Counted from the first letter of the stretch, positions 7,611-17,543 are shown. The stretch: DNA of 32,592 nt from an uncultured Alistipes sp. (GCA_900546005.1 URBJ01000017.1:1-32592); one strand, 5' to 3'. Notes: a model not told the origin generated them from the sequence alone. Numbers and translations: made by a program.

Positions 7611-9221
7611 TTACTTCTTAAATTCAGCAAAGAAGTCGTTGCCCTTGTCGTCCACAATAATAAATGCAGGGAAGTTCTCTACATAGATCTTGCGCACCGC
7701 TTCCATGCCCAATTCGGGGAAGTCGACCACTTCGACACTCTTGATGCTGTTCTTCGCCAATACGGCAGCCGGACCGCCGATCGAACCGAGATAGAAGCCA
7801 CCGTGCTTCTTGCAGGCATCGGTTACCGCCTGACTGCGGTTTCCTTTGGCCACCATGACCAACGATGCTCCGTGATCCTGGAAAAGATCGACATAGGGAT
7901 CCATACGCCCTGCCGTCGTCGGACCGAAGCTTCCCGAAGCCATACCCTGCGGCGTTTTAGCCGGTCCGGCATAGTAGATCGGATGTTTCTTGAAATATTC
8001 GGGCATCGGTTTGCCTTCGTCGATCATCTGTTTGATGCGGGCGTGTGCAATATCACGAGCTACGATCAGGGTTCCCTTCAGGTTCAACCGCGTCTTCACC
8101 GGATATTTCGTCAGAATCTCACGCACCTTGTCGATTCCCTCATCGAGATCGATCTCGACGGGCGGCTGCATGTTCGGTGCACATTTCGGCAAGAAGCGTG
8201 CGGGATTCTTCTCCAGTTGTTCGAGGAAAATACCCTCTTCGGTAATCTTTGCCTTGATGTTTCGGTCGGCACTGCAGCTTACTCCGAGTCCAACAGGGCA
8301 GGAGGCTGCATGACGCGGCAGACGGATCACCCGTACGTCGTGTACCAGATATTTACCACCGAACTGAGCGCCGACTCCGCTCTCACGACAAATTTTCAAC
8401 ACCTTCTCTTCCCATTCGAGGTCGCGGAATGCCCGACCACCCTCGTTTCCAGAGGTAGGCAGATGATCGAGGTATCCGGCTGAAGCCTTCTTCACCGTAG
8501 CGAGGTTCATCTCGGCCGACGTACCCCCGATGACCAACGCCAAATGGTACGGAGGACATGCCGATGTTCCCAGATCCATAATGTGAGTCTTGATGAATTT
8601 GGTCAGCGACTTCTCGTTGAGTAGCGCTTTGGTCTGCTGATAGAGGAACGTCTTGTTGGCCGAACCGCCTCCCTTCGTAATGAACAGGAAGCTGTACTGA
8701 TTGCCCTGCGTGGCATACAGATCGATCTGAGCCGGCAGGTTCGTTCCGGTATTTTTCTCCTCGGTCATGGTAAACGGAACCACCTGTGAATAGCGCAGAT
8801 TCCGTTTGCGGTATGTCTCATAAACCCCTTTTGAGAGAGCTTCGGCATCGTTGGCTCCGGTATAGACATCTTCCCCCTTCTTTCCGATCACGATGGCAGT
8901 ACCCGTATCCTGACAGGTAGGCAACTCTCCATCAGCAGCCACCACCTGATTCAGCAGCATGGTATAGGCAACGAACTTGTCGTTGTCAGTAGCCTCGGGA
9001 TCCTTCAGGATGTCGGCCAGTTTCTGCAGATGCGCCGAACGCAGATAGAACGACACATCGGAGAATGCCGCTTCGGCCAAAAACTCCAAACCTTTAGGGT
9101 CTATTTTCAAAATTTTACGGCCGTCACACTCGACCACACGAACATAATCTTTTGTAAGCAGGCGATACTCCGTGGTATCTTCAGAGAGCGGGAAAGGCTC
9201 CTGATAAATAAACTCAGCCAT
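7611..9221 (-). CDS. fumA: Fumarate hydratase, class I (iron-sulfur)
   Basis: 536 residues, the full length of single-chain class I fumarases, which interconvert fumarate and (S)-malate. The three cysteines that hold the 4Fe-4S cluster are visible: C103 (LPTCQDTGT), C222 (TSACPPYH) and C316 (GVSCSADR). Their spacings of 119 and 94 residues match those reported for the Leishmania enzyme. The C-terminal beta domain has [20 protein letters not shown] with the catalytic loop. In anaerobic Bacteroidales this step belongs to the reductive branch from oxaloacetate to succinate. The oxygen-labile cluster suits a gut anaerobe. The gene stands alone. Confidence 0.95.
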   Translation of the reverse strand: MAEFIYQEPFPLSEDTTEYRLLTKDYVRVVECDGRKILKIDPKGLEFLAEAAFSDVSFYLRSAHLQKLADILKDPEATDNDKFVAYTMLLNQVVAADGELPTCQDTGTAIVIGKKGEDVYTGANDAEALSKGVYETYRKRNLRYSQVVPFTMTEEKNTGTNLPAQIDLYATQGNQYSFLFITKGGGSANKTFLYQQTKALLNEKSLTKFIKTHIMDLGTSACPPYHLALVIGGTSAEMNLATVKKASAGYLDHLPTSGNEGGRAFRDLEWEEKVLKICRESGVGAQFGGKYLVHDVRVIRLPRHAASCPVGLGVSCSADRNIKAKITEEGIFLEQLEKNPARFLPKCAPNMQPPVEIDLDEGIDKVREILTKYPVKTRLNLKGTLIVARDIAHARIKQMIDEGKPMPEYFKKHPIYYAGPAKTPQGMASGSFGPTTAGRMDPYVDLFQDHGASLVMVAKGNRSQAVTDACKKHGGFYLGSIGGPAAVLAKNSIKSVEVVDFPELGMEAVRKIYVENFPAFIIVDDKGNDFFAEFKK

Positions 9222-9262
9222 AACAGTTGATAGATTCGTTTAACGATAAGATTTCGATTCTA

Positions 9263-9270
9263 CAAAGATA
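9263..9270 (-). promoter_or_regulatory. Candidate -7 element of the fumarase gene
   Basis: On the minus strand TATCTTTG matches TAnnTTTG and lies about 42 bases upstream of the fumarase ATG (9221). No good -33 TTG was found. Confidence 0.4.
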
Positions 9271-9503
9271 GCGATTTGTTTCGGATTGTACGTCTCGAAA
9301 AGCACAAAAGGATTACCCCGATCGTGAATATTGGGAGATAAAACTAAGGTATCGCCTCGGGATGGAGGATTGACCGCTGAGTTTTTCTGACGGAGATTCG
9401 GGAGTTCTCACACCAAAGACCCTCTGTCGAGACCGAGACCACTTCCTCTCGCTCCTAAAATCCACCCCATCAACCGCTCTCGCAGAAAAAATCAAGTGAA
9501 CAA

Positions 9504-9533
9504 TTGCCAATTCGCTATTTTTTATTACCTTTG
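9504..9533 (+). promoter_or_regulatory. Promoter of the rpsF operon
   Basis: TTG (9504-9506), exactly 19 bases, then TACCTTTG (9526-9533). The start would be near 9540, 30 bases before the rpsF ATG. The TTG here is also a possible start codon of a longer frame, but as a promoter element it cannot be part of the message. Confidence 0.8.
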
Positions 9534-9569
9534 CGGCACATTTTACAAAAATTAAAACGACAAAACGTT

Positions 9570-9911
9570 ATGAATCATTACGAAACCGTTTTCATTGCTA
9601 CACCGGTTCTCTCTGACGTTCAGACCAAAGAGCTGTTTAGCAAATTCCAAGGTGTCATCACCGAGAACGGCGGTCAGATCGTGAGCGGCGAAGAGTGGGG
9701 ACTCAAGAAACTCGCTTATCCGATCCAGAAAAAGACCACCGGCTTTTATTTCCTGATCGAATTCGAGGGCGAAGGCAGCCTTGTCGACATTCTCGAAACC
9801 CAGTACCGTCGTGACGAACGCGTCATCCGTTTCCTCACCTTCAAAATGGACAAATACGCTGTCGAGTACGCCGAAAAACGTAGAAACAAATACAAATCAA
9901 AACAGGAGTAA
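9570..9911 (+). CDS. rpsF: 30S ribosomal protein S6
   Basis: 113 residues starting [15 protein letters not shown], the standard S6 N-terminus. S6 binds the central domain of 16S rRNA as a pair with S18, encoded next. The frame stays open upstream to 9504, but that region contains the promoter, so the ATG at 9570 is the right start. It is the first gene of rpsF-rpsR-rplI, the usual bacterial order (without ssb or priB). Confidence 0.97.
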   Translation: MNHYETVFIATPVLSDVQTKELFSKFQGVITENGGQIVSGEEWGLKKLAYPIQKKTTGFYFLIEFEGEGSLVDILETQYRRDERVIRFLTFKMDKYAVEYAEKRRNKYKSKQE

Positions 9912-9916
9912 CAGTC

Positions 9917-10186
9917 ATGGCACAGAATCAATCCGAAATCAGATATCTGAATCCTCCTACCGTAGAGGTTAAAAAGAAAAAATACTGCCGCTTCAAAAAA
10001 GCCGGTATCAAATATGTCGATTACAAAGACGCCGAATTCCTGAAGAAATTCCTCAACGAACAGGGTAAAATCCTGCCCCGCCGTCTGACCGGAACCTCTC
10101 AGAAATTCCAGAAGAAAGTAGCTACCGCCGTAAAACGTGCCCGTCACTTGGCGCTGCTGCCTTTCGTTACCGATATGTTCAAATAA
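9917..10186 (+). CDS. rpsR: 30S ribosomal protein S18
   Basis: 89 residues. The S18 core is plain: [20 protein letters not shown], then [31 protein letters not shown]. It begins 5 bases after rpsF. The single Cys in YCRF is the usual first position of the CxxC type seen in zinc-binding S18 forms, and the second Cys is missing, so this is the zinc-independent type. Confidence 0.97.
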   Translation: MAQNQSEIRYLNPPTVEVKKKKYCRFKKAGIKYVDYKDAEFLKKFLNEQGKILPRRLTGTSQKFQKKVATAVKRARHLALLPFVTDMFK

Positions 10187-10207
10187 TATTAAACCGGAGG
10201 AAAAATC

Positions 10208-10648
10208 ATGCAAGTAATTCTTATCAAAGACGTCGAGAACTTGGGTTATGCCAACGACATCGTTGAGGTTCGCCCCGGTTACGCCAATAACTACCTGATT
10301 CCTCAGGGATACGCCAAGAGTGCAACGGCTTCTGCCCGCAAAGTTCTGGCCGAAAACCTGAAACAACAAGCCCACAAAGAGGCTAAATTGGTTGCCGATG
10401 CAGAGGCTCTGGCCGCACGGCTCGCCGAAACCGTATTGAAAATTACGGCTAAGGCTGAAGAGGGCCGTATCTTCGGTTCGGTTACCGCTGCCCATCTGGC
10501 AGAAGCTCTCGGAGCTCAGGGCATCGAAGTGGATCGTAAAAGCATCAGCGTTGATCCCGTAAAGACGATCGGCGCTTACGAAGCCTCTGTAAAGATCTAC
10601 AAGGGCATTGGTGCTACGATCAAATTCGAAGTGGTCGCTGAAGAGTAA
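10208..10648 (+). CDS. rplI: 50S ribosomal protein L9
   Basis: 146 residues. It starts MQVILIKDVENLGYANDIVEV with the L9 signature GYANNYLIPQGYA, then the long central helix (about 45-75) and the C-terminal domain with GRIFGSVTAAHLAEAL. L9 binds domain V of 23S rRNA and limits frameshifting. A good ribosome binding site, GGAGG (10196-10200), precedes the start. The gene closes the rpsF operon and is followed by a strong terminator. Confidence 0.97.
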   Translation: MQVILIKDVENLGYANDIVEVRPGYANNYLIPQGYAKSATASARKVLAENLKQQAHKEAKLVADAEALAARLAETVLKITAKAEEGRIFGSVTAAHLAEALGAQGIEVDRKSISVDPVKTIGAYEASVKIYKGIGATIKFEVVAEE

Positions 10649-10672
10649 TTTAGTACGATTAGAAATAGAAAG

Positions 10673-10700
10673 GAGCCGTAAGTTTTACGGCTCTTTTTTT
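10673..10700 (+). terminator. Intrinsic terminator of the rpsF operon
   Basis: GAGCCGTAA (10673-10681) pairs perfectly with TTACGGCTC (10685-10693) around a 3-base loop, followed by seven T (10694-10700). Confidence 0.92.
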
Positions 10701-10982
10701 ATTCCGTTTTTTATCATCTGGAGAGCAACGGCGTGCAGCACATCGAAACGCCCTTGATCAAACAGAAATTCGGCAAATGGAATGTGTAAAACAACATAGG
10801 TTTACAATCATTCTGCCGTTGTCGTGAAGCATTCCAATCCCACAAAGCGTCTTCGGGAGAGACCGACAGAAAGTAACACCTATTTCAGTGATGCTCAGTC
10901 CCGAGCGCATGAATAGCCTGCGGCCCACTCCATAGATTGCGACCGACTCATCATCGATAGGTATGTACGGATCGTTGCGCCG

Positions 10983-11903
10983 TCACTTCTTCGCTTTACA
11001 TCCGGGAACGTTCCCCCACTCCTCCACGCAAAACTGCTTGAAACGATTACTCAAGCGGCTGTTGTACCCGTGACGCGAGACAAAACTAAAATTTCGGGTC
11101 ACCGAAAGGTCTCGAATATCGATCACCCGAAGCATATTGTGTCGCAACTCCTCCAGAACCGCATGAATCGACACGAACGCCACGACCCGGGAACCGTACA
11201 AATAGTGTTTGATGCTTTCGGTACTGCCTAACTGCATCTCGACCGACAACGAACGCATGGGAATCCCCTGCGCTGCCAACGCCCGCTCCACCACCTCCAA
11301 CGTTCCGGAACCGGCCTCTCGAATCACCATCGGCAGTTTCGTCAACTCCGAGAGGGCGATCTCCTCTTGCGTTACCGATCGGTTGTCCGCAGCCGTAACC
11401 AGTACCAATTCATCCTCCATAAAGGGCTCGTAATGGAGTTGCGGATCGCGTGCCACGCCCTCGATCAATCCAAAATCGAGCCGTTCATCGGCAACCATCC
11501 GCTCGATTTGCCTCGTATTGCCATCCGTCAATGTCACGCCGATCTGCGGATAGCGCTGCTTGAAATGGGACAAGACAGCCGGTAACAGATACTGGGCAAT
11601 CGTCGTACTGGCTCCGACATGCAACGTTCCGACCGCTTCCGCATGGTCGTCGCTCAACGCATCGTTCAAATCGGAATAGAGAGCCAATATGCGCCGTGCG
11701 TACCCAAGCAACACCTCCCCTTCCGAGGTCAGAAATACCGAATTGCTTCGCCGCACGAACAAGGGAACCCCCAACTGCCGTTCCAACTCGTTGATATGTT
11801 TCGTAACGGCCGGCTGCGAAATAAACAGCTCCTCTGCCGCACGTGTAAAACTCAACCGTTCGGCCGCCACACGGAACACCTTCAATCGGAAATCGGTTAC
11901 CAT
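10983..11903 (-). CDS. LysR-family transcriptional regulator
   Basis: 306 residues, the normal LysR length. Residues 1-60 are the winged helix-turn-helix (FRVAAERLSFTRAAEELFISQPAVTKHINELE). Residues about 90-295 are the periplasmic-binding-like effector domain (GTLHVGASTTIAQYLLPAVL, then DFGLIEG). The subtype looks closest to CysL/CbbR-like regulators, which often control a neighbouring transporter, but no plausible partner gene is adjacent, since both neighbours are housekeeping. The effector is unknown. The frame stays open for about 75 codons past its stop, possibly by chance. Confidence 0.92.
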   Translation of the reverse strand: MVTDFRLKVFRVAAERLSFTRAAEELFISQPAVTKHINELERQLGVPLFVRRSNSVFLTSEGEVLLGYARRILALYSDLNDALSDDHAEAVGTLHVGASTTIAQYLLPAVLSHFKQRYPQIGVTLTDGNTRQIERMVADERLDFGLIEGVARDPQLHYEPFMEDELVLVTAADNRSVTQEEIALSELTKLPMVIREAGSGTLEVVERALAAQGIPMRSLSVEMQLGSTESIKHYLYGSRVVAFVSIHAVLEELRHNMLRVIDIRDLSVTRNFSFVSRHGYNSRLSNRFKQFCVEEWGNVPGCKAKK

Positions 11904-12050
11904 CTGTTATTGTCTAATCTAAAGTTAATCGTTACATGAAAGCGGATCCTACCAGTCAATCTCTAAAAAAGAAAGAAGAAGGGGAAAAACTTCTCCCTTA
12001 CAAGCAGTCTTTCCCCTCCGTCTTGTAAACCTGTGTTCGATCCACCGTAC

Positions 12051-13445
12051 CTATCGGGACAAAGCTACCGCCTCCCGAATATCAGCCATGATCTTCTCGG
12101 CCAAGGCATCGGCCGACGCCTTATCCTTGCTTTCGCTGTATATGCGGATGATCGGCTCCGTATTCGATTTACGCAGATGCACCCACTCGGTCGGGAAATC
12201 GATCTTCACACCATCGATATCGTTGACCTGTTCGTGTGCATACTTCTCCTTGATCTGCTTCAATACCGCATCGACATCGATCTGCGGTGTAAGCTGAATC
12301 TTGTTTTTCGAGATATAGTATTGCGGATATGTAGCCCGAAGCGCCGAAACACTCATCTTCGAGTGGGCCAAATGCGTCAGGAACAGGGCTACACCGACCA
12401 AGGCATCCCGACCGTAGTGACATTCGGGATAGATCACCCCGCCATTGCCTTCTCCTCCGATCACCGCTCCGACCTCCTTCATACGCGTTACGACGTTGAC
12501 CTCGCCCACCGCAGCGGCATAGTAGGTGCAGCCATGTTTTTCGGTTACGTCGCGCAGGGCCCGCGAAGAGCTGAGGTTCGACACGGTTGCCCCTTTCGTA
12601 TGCGAAAGAATATAGTCCGCAACGGCCACCAGCGTGTACTCCTCGCCAAACATCGTTCCGTCCTCGCAAACCAAGGCCAGACGGTCAACATCCGGATCGA
12701 CGACTATGCCCAGATCGGCCTTTTCCTCTACGACCCGAGCCGATATCTCCGTCAAGTGTTCGGGAATGGGTTCCGGATTGTGGGCAAAGTGGCCGTCGGG
12801 GGTACAGTTCAATTCGATCACTTCGACTCCCAACTCCCGTAGCAGAGCCGGGATCACGACTCCACCCACCGAGTTGACCGCATCGACAACCACCTTAAAG
12901 TGAGTCGCACGAACCGCATCGCAATCGACCAACCGCAGCGAAAGCACTCGTTCGATGTGCTCCTCATTGTAGCTTTCCCGAGAAATTACCGTCCCGATAT
13001 GATCGATATCCGCAAACTTATAGTTATCCGCTGCCGCAATGGCCAATACGCGCTTCCCTTCGGCATCGTTCAGGAACTCGCCCCGATTGTTCAATAATTT
13101 CAGAGCGTTCCACTGTTTCGGATTGTGGCTTGCTGTCAGGATAATACCGCCGTCGGCTCTGTAACCGGTCACCGCCAGTTCAACTGTCGGCGTGGTCGCC
13201 AGCCCGATATTCACGACATCGACACCACAACCGCACAACGTTCCCTCGACAATCGAAGAAACCCAGCCTCCGGAGAGTCTCGCATCACGTCCGATCACTA
13301 CCCGCAATCGTTTCCCTTCATTCTTCTCTTTCTGCCATTCGACATAAGCCGCTGTAAACTTTACCAAATCCTGTGGGGTCAGATTATCACCGGCATTTCC
13401 GCCGATCGTGCCGCGTATTCCGGATATCGATTTTATCAGTGTCAT
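12051..13445 (-). CDS. glmM: Phosphoglucosamine mutase (alpha-D-phosphohexomutase family)
   Basis: 464 residues from the ATG at 13445 (MTLIKSISGIRGTIGG), the typical start for Bacteroidales members; an in-frame start 23 codons further up adds an unlike tail. It likely converts glucosamine-6-phosphate to glucosamine-1-phosphate for peptidoglycan and LPS precursors. The active-site phosphoserine S106 sits in TASHNPKQWNAL, the metal loop DPDVDR at 250-255, and the sugar loop GEGNGG at 331-336. The C-terminal phosphate loop RKSNTEPIIRIY is present. A phosphomannomutase activity cannot be excluded from sequence alone. It is divergent from the nucleoside phosphorylase, with 75 bases between the two starts. 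Confidence 0.87.
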   Translation of the reverse strand: MTLIKSISGIRGTIGGNAGDNLTPQDLVKFTAAYVEWQKEKNEGKRLRVVIGRDARLSGGWVSSIVEGTLCGCGVDVVNIGLATTPTVELAVTGYRADGGIILTASHNPKQWNALKLLNNRGEFLNDAEGKRVLAIAAADNYKFADIDHIGTVISRESYNEEHIERVLSLRLVDCDAVRATHFKVVVDAVNSVGGVVIPALLRELGVEVIELNCTPDGHFAHNPEPIPEHLTEISARVVEEKADLGIVVDPDVDRLALVCEDGTMFGEEYTLVAVADYILSHTKGATVSNLSSSRALRDVTEKHGCTYYAAAVGEVNVVTRMKEVGAVIGGEGNGGVIYPECHYGRDALVGVALFLTHLAHSKMSVSALRATYPQYYISKNKIQLTPQIDVDAVLKQIKEKYAHEQVNDIDGVKIDFPTEWVHLRKSNTEPIIRIYSESKDKASADALAEKIMADIREAVALSR

Positions 13446-13520
13446 AACATTCGTTTTTATGAATTTTGACACAAAATAATTATTTTTATGCCAATAATAA
13501 AAATCCTCAGCCATAAATTT

Positions 13521-14396
13521 ATGAGAATCATTCCCTCCTCCGAATTAATCATCAACCGCGACGGTTCGATTTTCCATCTGCACTTGAAACCCGGACAAGT
13601 AGCGCCGACCATTCTTCTGGTCGGAGATCCGGGACGTGTCGACCGAATTGCCGGCTATCTCGACACGATCGAACTCCGAACCGCGAACCGCGAATTCGTC
13701 ACGGTAACCGGCTCATACAAAGGGAAACGCATCAGCGTTATTTCGACCGGCATCGGTACCGACAACATCGATATCGTCCTCAACGAACTGGACGCCCTGT
13801 TCAACATCGATTTCGGGACACGCACCGAAAAAGCGGATAAAACCCGTTTGACGCTGCTGCGCATCGGCACCTGTGGCGCCATACAGCCCGACCTGAAGAT
13901 CGGCGACCTGATTCTTTCCCGTATCTCGGTAGGGTTCGACGGCTTGTTAAACTTCTACCAAGGACGCGACTCGGTTTGCGACAAAGCGATGGAGGCTGCA
14001 TTTCTCAAGCATACGGACTGGAACAAGCTGTTGACAACCCCCTACTTTGTCCGTTGCTCCGACCGACTGGCCGAACTTTTTTCGGACTGTACGCACTGCG
14101 GCATGACCATTTCGGCCCCGGGTTTTTATGCCCCTCAGGGGCGACATCTCCGTCTGTCTCCGGCCTACCCTCAGTTGAACGAAAAAATCGAGACATTCCG
14201 CTATGGTCCCTATCGTTTCACCAACTTCGAGATGGAAGGCTCGGCTTTGGCCGGACTCTCGCTGCTCATGGGACACGACGCCGCTACCATCTGTACGGTT
14301 ATCGCTCAGCGCGTTGCGCTCGACATGGAGACCGACTATCAGCCTTTTGTTGATAAGATGATAACAACGTCTCTCGACCGACTGGCCGGAATTTGA
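13521..14396 (+). CDS. Nucleoside phosphorylase (PNP/UDP family)
   Basis: 291 residues from the ATG at 13521; an upstream ATG at 13488 would add 11 residues and cannot be ruled out. The enzyme would split a nucleoside with phosphate into base and ribose-1-phosphate. Family motifs: phosphate-binding GDPGRVDRIA (about 35-44), TGIGTDNIDIV, RIGTCGAIQPDLKIGDLI and the ribose-binding FEMEGSAL. Uridine phosphorylase is the closest look-alike, but the specificity is not certain. Its last codons run into the promoter region of dnaN. Confidence 0.87.
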   Translation: MRIIPSSELIINRDGSIFHLHLKPGQVAPTILLVGDPGRVDRIAGYLDTIELRTANREFVTVTGSYKGKRISVISTGIGTDNIDIVLNELDALFNIDFGTRTEKADKTRLTLLRIGTCGAIQPDLKIGDLILSRISVGFDGLLNFYQGRDSVCDKAMEAAFLKHTDWNKLLTTPYFVRCSDRLAELFSDCTHCGMTISAPGFYAPQGRHLRLSPAYPQLNEKIETFRYGPYRFTNFEMEGSALAGLSLLMGHDAATICTVIAQRVALDMETDYQPFVDKMITTSLDRLAGI

Positions 14397-14406
14397 TTTT
14401 TTGCCC

Positions 14407-14414
14407 TATCTTTG
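14407..14414 (+). promoter_or_regulatory. Candidate -7 element of dnaN
   Basis: TATCTTTG matches TAnnTTTG and lies 44 bases before the dnaN ATG, just after the stop of the phosphorylase gene. No TTG at 19-21 bases upstream was found. Confidence 0.45.
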
Positions 14415-14458
14415 AATGGATAAAAGCTGCATCAAAACATATAAAACCATAAATAACT

Positions 14459-15586
14459 ATGAAATTTGTCGTATCATCTACCGCATTGCTGAATGTACTG
14501 CAAACCCTGAGCAAGGTTGTCAGCAACAAAAATACGCTTCCGATTCTGGATAATTTCTTGTTCGACCTGAAAGACGGCGTACTGAAAATTACCGCCTCCG
14601 ATCTGGAAACCACGCTGATCGGATCGCTCCCTGTCGAGAACATGGAGGAGGCCGGACTCATGGCCGTGCCCGTCAAGCTGATGCTCGACTCGCTCAAAGA
14701 GTTCTCCGAACAACCGCTCTCGATCGAAGCCAATGAGTCGACTTGGGAGATCAACATCAGCTGGAAAACCGGAAAGCTCACCATTCCGGGAACCTCCGGA
14801 CTGAGCTATCCGAACCTTCCGGAGCTGAAATCCGACAACCAACAGAGCCTCTCGATCGATACAGGAACCCTGCTCTGCGGAATCAACAAAACGATTTTCG
14901 CTACGGCCGACGACGAAATGCGTCCCGTAATGAACGGCGTCTATTTCCACTTCGAGGCAGGAAACCTCACCTTCGTCGCAACGGACGCCCATAAACTGGT
15001 CAAATTCGTTGCTCCGGCCGAAACGGAGATTACGGCATCGTTCATCCTCCCCAAAAAACCGGCCAACCTGCTCAAAGGCATCTTGGGCAAAGAGGAAGAG
15101 GATATTTCGATGGAGTTCGACGACAAGAACGTGGTATTCAAGCTCAAGAACAGCACGTTGATCTGCCGTCTGATCGAAGGCAACTACCCCAACTACAATG
15201 CGGTCATTCCGACCAACAACCCCAATCATATCCAGATCGACCGGGTAGAACTGCTCAACGGCATCCGACGCGTAGCCGTATGTTCGAATCAAGCCACCAA
15301 TCTGATCAAAATGGATATCGAACGCGGTACGATCCACCTGACGGCACAGGACCTCGACTTCTCGGTGTCGGCTCAGGAGTCCATCCCGTGCGAATATGAC
15401 GGCGACAACATTTCGATCGGGTTCAAATCGACCTTCCTGATCGAGATTCTCTCCAACATCGACACCCAGAACGTGCTGCTCGAGCTGGCCGACTCTACGC
15501 GTGCCGGAGTCTTCAAACCCGTCTATGACGAAGCCCCGAGCTCGGATACCCTGATGCTGCTGATGCCGATGATGATCAACGCATAA
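14459..15586 (+). CDS. dnaN: DNA polymerase III beta subunit (sliding clamp)
   Basis: 375 residues, the standard clamp length, three repeats of the clamp fold. It encircles DNA and tethers the replicative polymerase. Marks include the N-terminal MKFVVSSTALLNVLQTLSKVV, TLPILDNFLF, then ATDAHKLVKF, the second-domain NYPNYNAVIP, and the C-terminal end LMLLMPMMIN, which fits the clamp C-terminus (family end xPMRL/M). It is followed 44 bases later by an exonuclease gene, a pairing seen in Bacteroidales that suggests a shared replication or repair role. Confidence 0.97.
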   Translation: MKFVVSSTALLNVLQTLSKVVSNKNTLPILDNFLFDLKDGVLKITASDLETTLIGSLPVENMEEAGLMAVPVKLMLDSLKEFSEQPLSIEANESTWEINISWKTGKLTIPGTSGLSYPNLPELKSDNQQSLSIDTGTLLCGINKTIFATADDEMRPVMNGVYFHFEAGNLTFVATDAHKLVKFVAPAETEITASFILPKKPANLLKGILGKEEEDISMEFDDKNVVFKLKNSTLICRLIEGNYPNYNAVIPTNNPNHIQIDRVELLNGIRRVAVCSNQATNLIKMDIERGTIHLTAQDLDFSVSAQESIPCEYDGDNISIGFKSTFLIEILSNIDTQNVLLELADSTRAGVFKPVYDEAPSSDTLMLLMPMMINA

Positions 15587-15630
15587 CCCTTCAAACACGA
15601 AACTTAAGGCACTCAAGCCATCGAAGGAAG

Positions 15631-16404
15631 ATGAATTTGAATCTGAAAAGACCGATCGTTTTTCTGGACTTGGAGACGACCGGAGTGGATCCGTCGAAAG
15701 ACCGGATTGTCGAGATATCGTTAGTCAAAGTAATGCCGGACGGCAGCGAAGAGGTGAAGACCCGACGGCTGAATCCGCAGATGCACATTCCGGAAACCGC
15801 ATCGGCCATTCACCACATCTACGACAAGGATGTTGCCGATTGCCCTACGTTCCCGATGATCGCAAAATCGCTGTGGAGCTATTTGGAGGGGTGTGATCTG
15901 GGCGGATACAATTCGAACAAGTTCGACATTCCGGTGCTGGTCGAGGAGTTTTTGCGGGCAGGCATCGATGTAGACTTCAAGAAAAGGCACTTCATCGACG
16001 TGCAGAATATTTTCCACAAAAAGGAACAGAGAACACTGGTAGCGGCATATAAATTTTACTGCGACAAGGACCTGAACGAGGCCCATTCGGCCGAGGCCGA
16101 TACCAAGGCCACCTTGGAGGTACTGAAAGCGCAGCTCGACCGCTATCCGGACCTGCAGAACGACGTCACCTTTCTGTCGGACTACTCCAGCCGCGACCAG
16201 AGCGTCGACTACGCCGGGCGAATCGTCTACGACGACAAGAAGAGAGAGGTATTCAACTTCGGGAAGCACAAGGGCCGTCCGGTGGCCGAAGTATTCCGGA
16301 CAGAACCAAGCTACTATTCGTGGATGATGAACGGAGACTTTCCGCTATACACCAAAAAGGTCATAACGGCAATCCGGCTTCGCGAGATGAACAACAAAGG
16401 GTAG
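15631..16404 (+). CDS. DEDDh 3'-5' exonuclease with C-terminal DUF3820-like domain
   Basis: 257 residues. Residues about 8-165 form a DnaQ-type proofreading exonuclease with all catalytic residues: D13 and E15 (FLDLETTG), D99 (NKFDIPVL), H152 and D157 (HSAEADTKA). Residues about 190-250 (VFNFGKHKGRPVAEVFRTEP...YSWMMNGDFP) match the small domain found in putative quorum-sensing-regulated virulence factor/DUF3820 proteins, common at the C-terminus of such exonucleases in Bacteroidetes. It follows dnaN in the same direction. It could serve repair or proofreading beside the clamp. Substrate preference is not known. Confidence 0.9.
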   Translation: MNLNLKRPIVFLDLETTGVDPSKDRIVEISLVKVMPDGSEEVKTRRLNPQMHIPETASAIHHIYDKDVADCPTFPMIAKSLWSYLEGCDLGGYNSNKFDIPVLVEEFLRAGIDVDFKKRHFIDVQNIFHKKEQRTLVAAYKFYCDKDLNEAHSAEADTKATLEVLKAQLDRYPDLQNDVTFLSDYSSRDQSVDYAGRIVYDDKKREVFNFGKHKGRPVAEVFRTEPSYYSWMMNGDFPLYTKKVITAIRLREMNNKG

Positions 16405-16457
16405 AGAGCCCCGCAATTGTTTTCTCCGAGATAGAATCATTCATCCAGACAGAATAA

Positions 16458-16499
16458 GCGGACGGGGAGGAGCATCCAAGCATGCTTCTCCCCGCCCGC
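16458..16499. terminator. Hairpin terminator between convergent genes
   Basis: Arms of 18 bases (16458-16475 and 16482-16499), paired except for two G-U type positions, around a 6-base loop. It lies between the exonuclease stop (16404) and the convergent hydrolase stop (16521) and may act both ways; the right arm is followed by TGTTTTAC. Confidence 0.75.
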
Positions 16500-16520
16500 T
16501 GTTTTACTTCGAGGTCCCTG

Positions 16521-17531
16521 CTACTTCAAATATTGAAGGAAAAACTGTTCGATCTTATCAAAAGGTATGATGTCTACCCGGTCATAAAGATCGACATGAC
16601 TGGCACCCGGAATGATCATCAACTCCTTGTTATCCCCTTTCAACTTCTTGAACGCATCTTCGCTGAAATAGCGCGAATGTGCCTTCTCGCCATGAATCAT
16701 CAACACGGCACTGCGGATCTCATCGCTGTAGGTAAGCAACGGTGTGTTGAGAAACGACAGAGCCGATGTTTTGTTCCAGCCACCGTTCGAGTTAAGCGAA
16801 CGCTTGTGGTATCCCCGTTTGGTCTTGTAATAGTCGTAATAATCCTTTACGAATTGGGGAGCATCCTCCGGAAGCGGATCGACGACACCTCCGGCAAGTG
16901 CATAGGTACCGCTCTTTGCATCGAGCGTCCGCTGTGCGTTGAGCTCTTTGCGGAGTTCATAACGACCATCCTCATCCAACGAATCGAAATAGCCGTTGGC
17001 CGTCACCCGGCTCATGTCGTACATCGTAGAGGCCACCGTAGCCTTAATCCGCGTATCGATCGCCGCTGCATTCAAGGCAAAGCCGCCCCATCCGCAAATG
17101 CCGATGATTCCGATCCGTTCGGGATCTACATCGTCACGAATCGACAGAAAATCGACTGCCGCAGAAAAATCCTCCGTATTGATATCGGGAGAGGCGACAT
17201 AACGGGGTTCTCCACCGCTTTCGCCGGTGTACGAAGGATCGAAGGCAATCGTCAAGAACCCACGCTCGGCCATGGTCTGGGCATAGAGTCCGGAGGCCTG
17301 TTCCTTTACCGCACCGAAGGGTCCGGAGACGGCTATGGCCGGCAATTTTCCCGTGGCGTTTTTGGGTTTGTACAGATCGGCAGCCAGCTCGATGCCGAAT
17401 CGATTTTTGAACCGTACACTCTCGACCGTCACTTGATCGCTCGGAGCAAACGTCTTGTCACGCTTCTGCGCTTGGATCGTATTCATAAATATCGATATTA
17501 AAAATAGAACGAAAACTAACCTTTTACTCAT
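16521..17531 (-). CDS. Exported alpha/beta hydrolase with a cysteine nucleophile
   Basis: 336 residues. A signal peptide (about 1-22, ends TIQAQ) indicates export. The body is a dienelactone-hydrolase/YcjY-like alpha/beta fold: LPAIAVSGPFGAVKEQ, FDPSYTGESGGEPR, then the nucleophile elbow GICGWGG with C146 in place of the usual serine. A candidate catalytic His is in GASHVDLYDR near the end. Such Cys-type hydrolases act on small esters or lactones, but the substrate here is unknown. It starts 12 bases after the iron-sulfur flavoprotein gene, so the two are probably one message. Confidence 0.85.
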   Translation of the reverse strand: MSKRLVFVLFLISIFMNTIQAQKRDKTFAPSDQVTVESVRFKNRFGIELAADLYKPKNATGKLPAIAVSGPFGAVKEQASGLYAQTMAERGFLTIAFDPSYTGESGGEPRYVASPDINTEDFSAAVDFLSIRDDVDPERIGIIGICGWGGFALNAAAIDTRIKATVASTMYDMSRVTANGYFDSLDEDGRYELRKELNAQRTLDAKSGTYALAGGVVDPLPEDAPQFVKDYYDYYKTKRGYHKRSLNSNGGWNKTSALSFLNTPLLTYSDEIRSAVLMIHGEKAHSRYFSEDAFKKLKGDNKELMIIPGASHVDLYDRVDIIPFDKIEQFFLQYLK

Positions 17532-17543
17532 AACCTGTGATGT

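Noticed and set aside
7497..8483. 328-codon plus-strand frame opposite fumarase
   Set aside because: Shadow of fumarase; it starts inside the terminator hairpin.
9504..9569. N-terminal extension of S6 beginning with TTG
   Set aside because: The TTG is the -33 promoter element and the extension covers the promoter; S6 proteins begin with the MNHYETV-like block.
10754..10982. Frame that stays open for about 75 codons past the LysR stop codon
   Set aside because: LysR has its full normal length without it and the extension matches no domain; chance of an open run of this length is a few percent. A relic gene is possible but not supported.
14474..15616. 380-codon frame on the minus strand opposite dnaN
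   Set aside because: Antisense shadow of a well conserved clamp gene; no recognisable family in the reverse frame.
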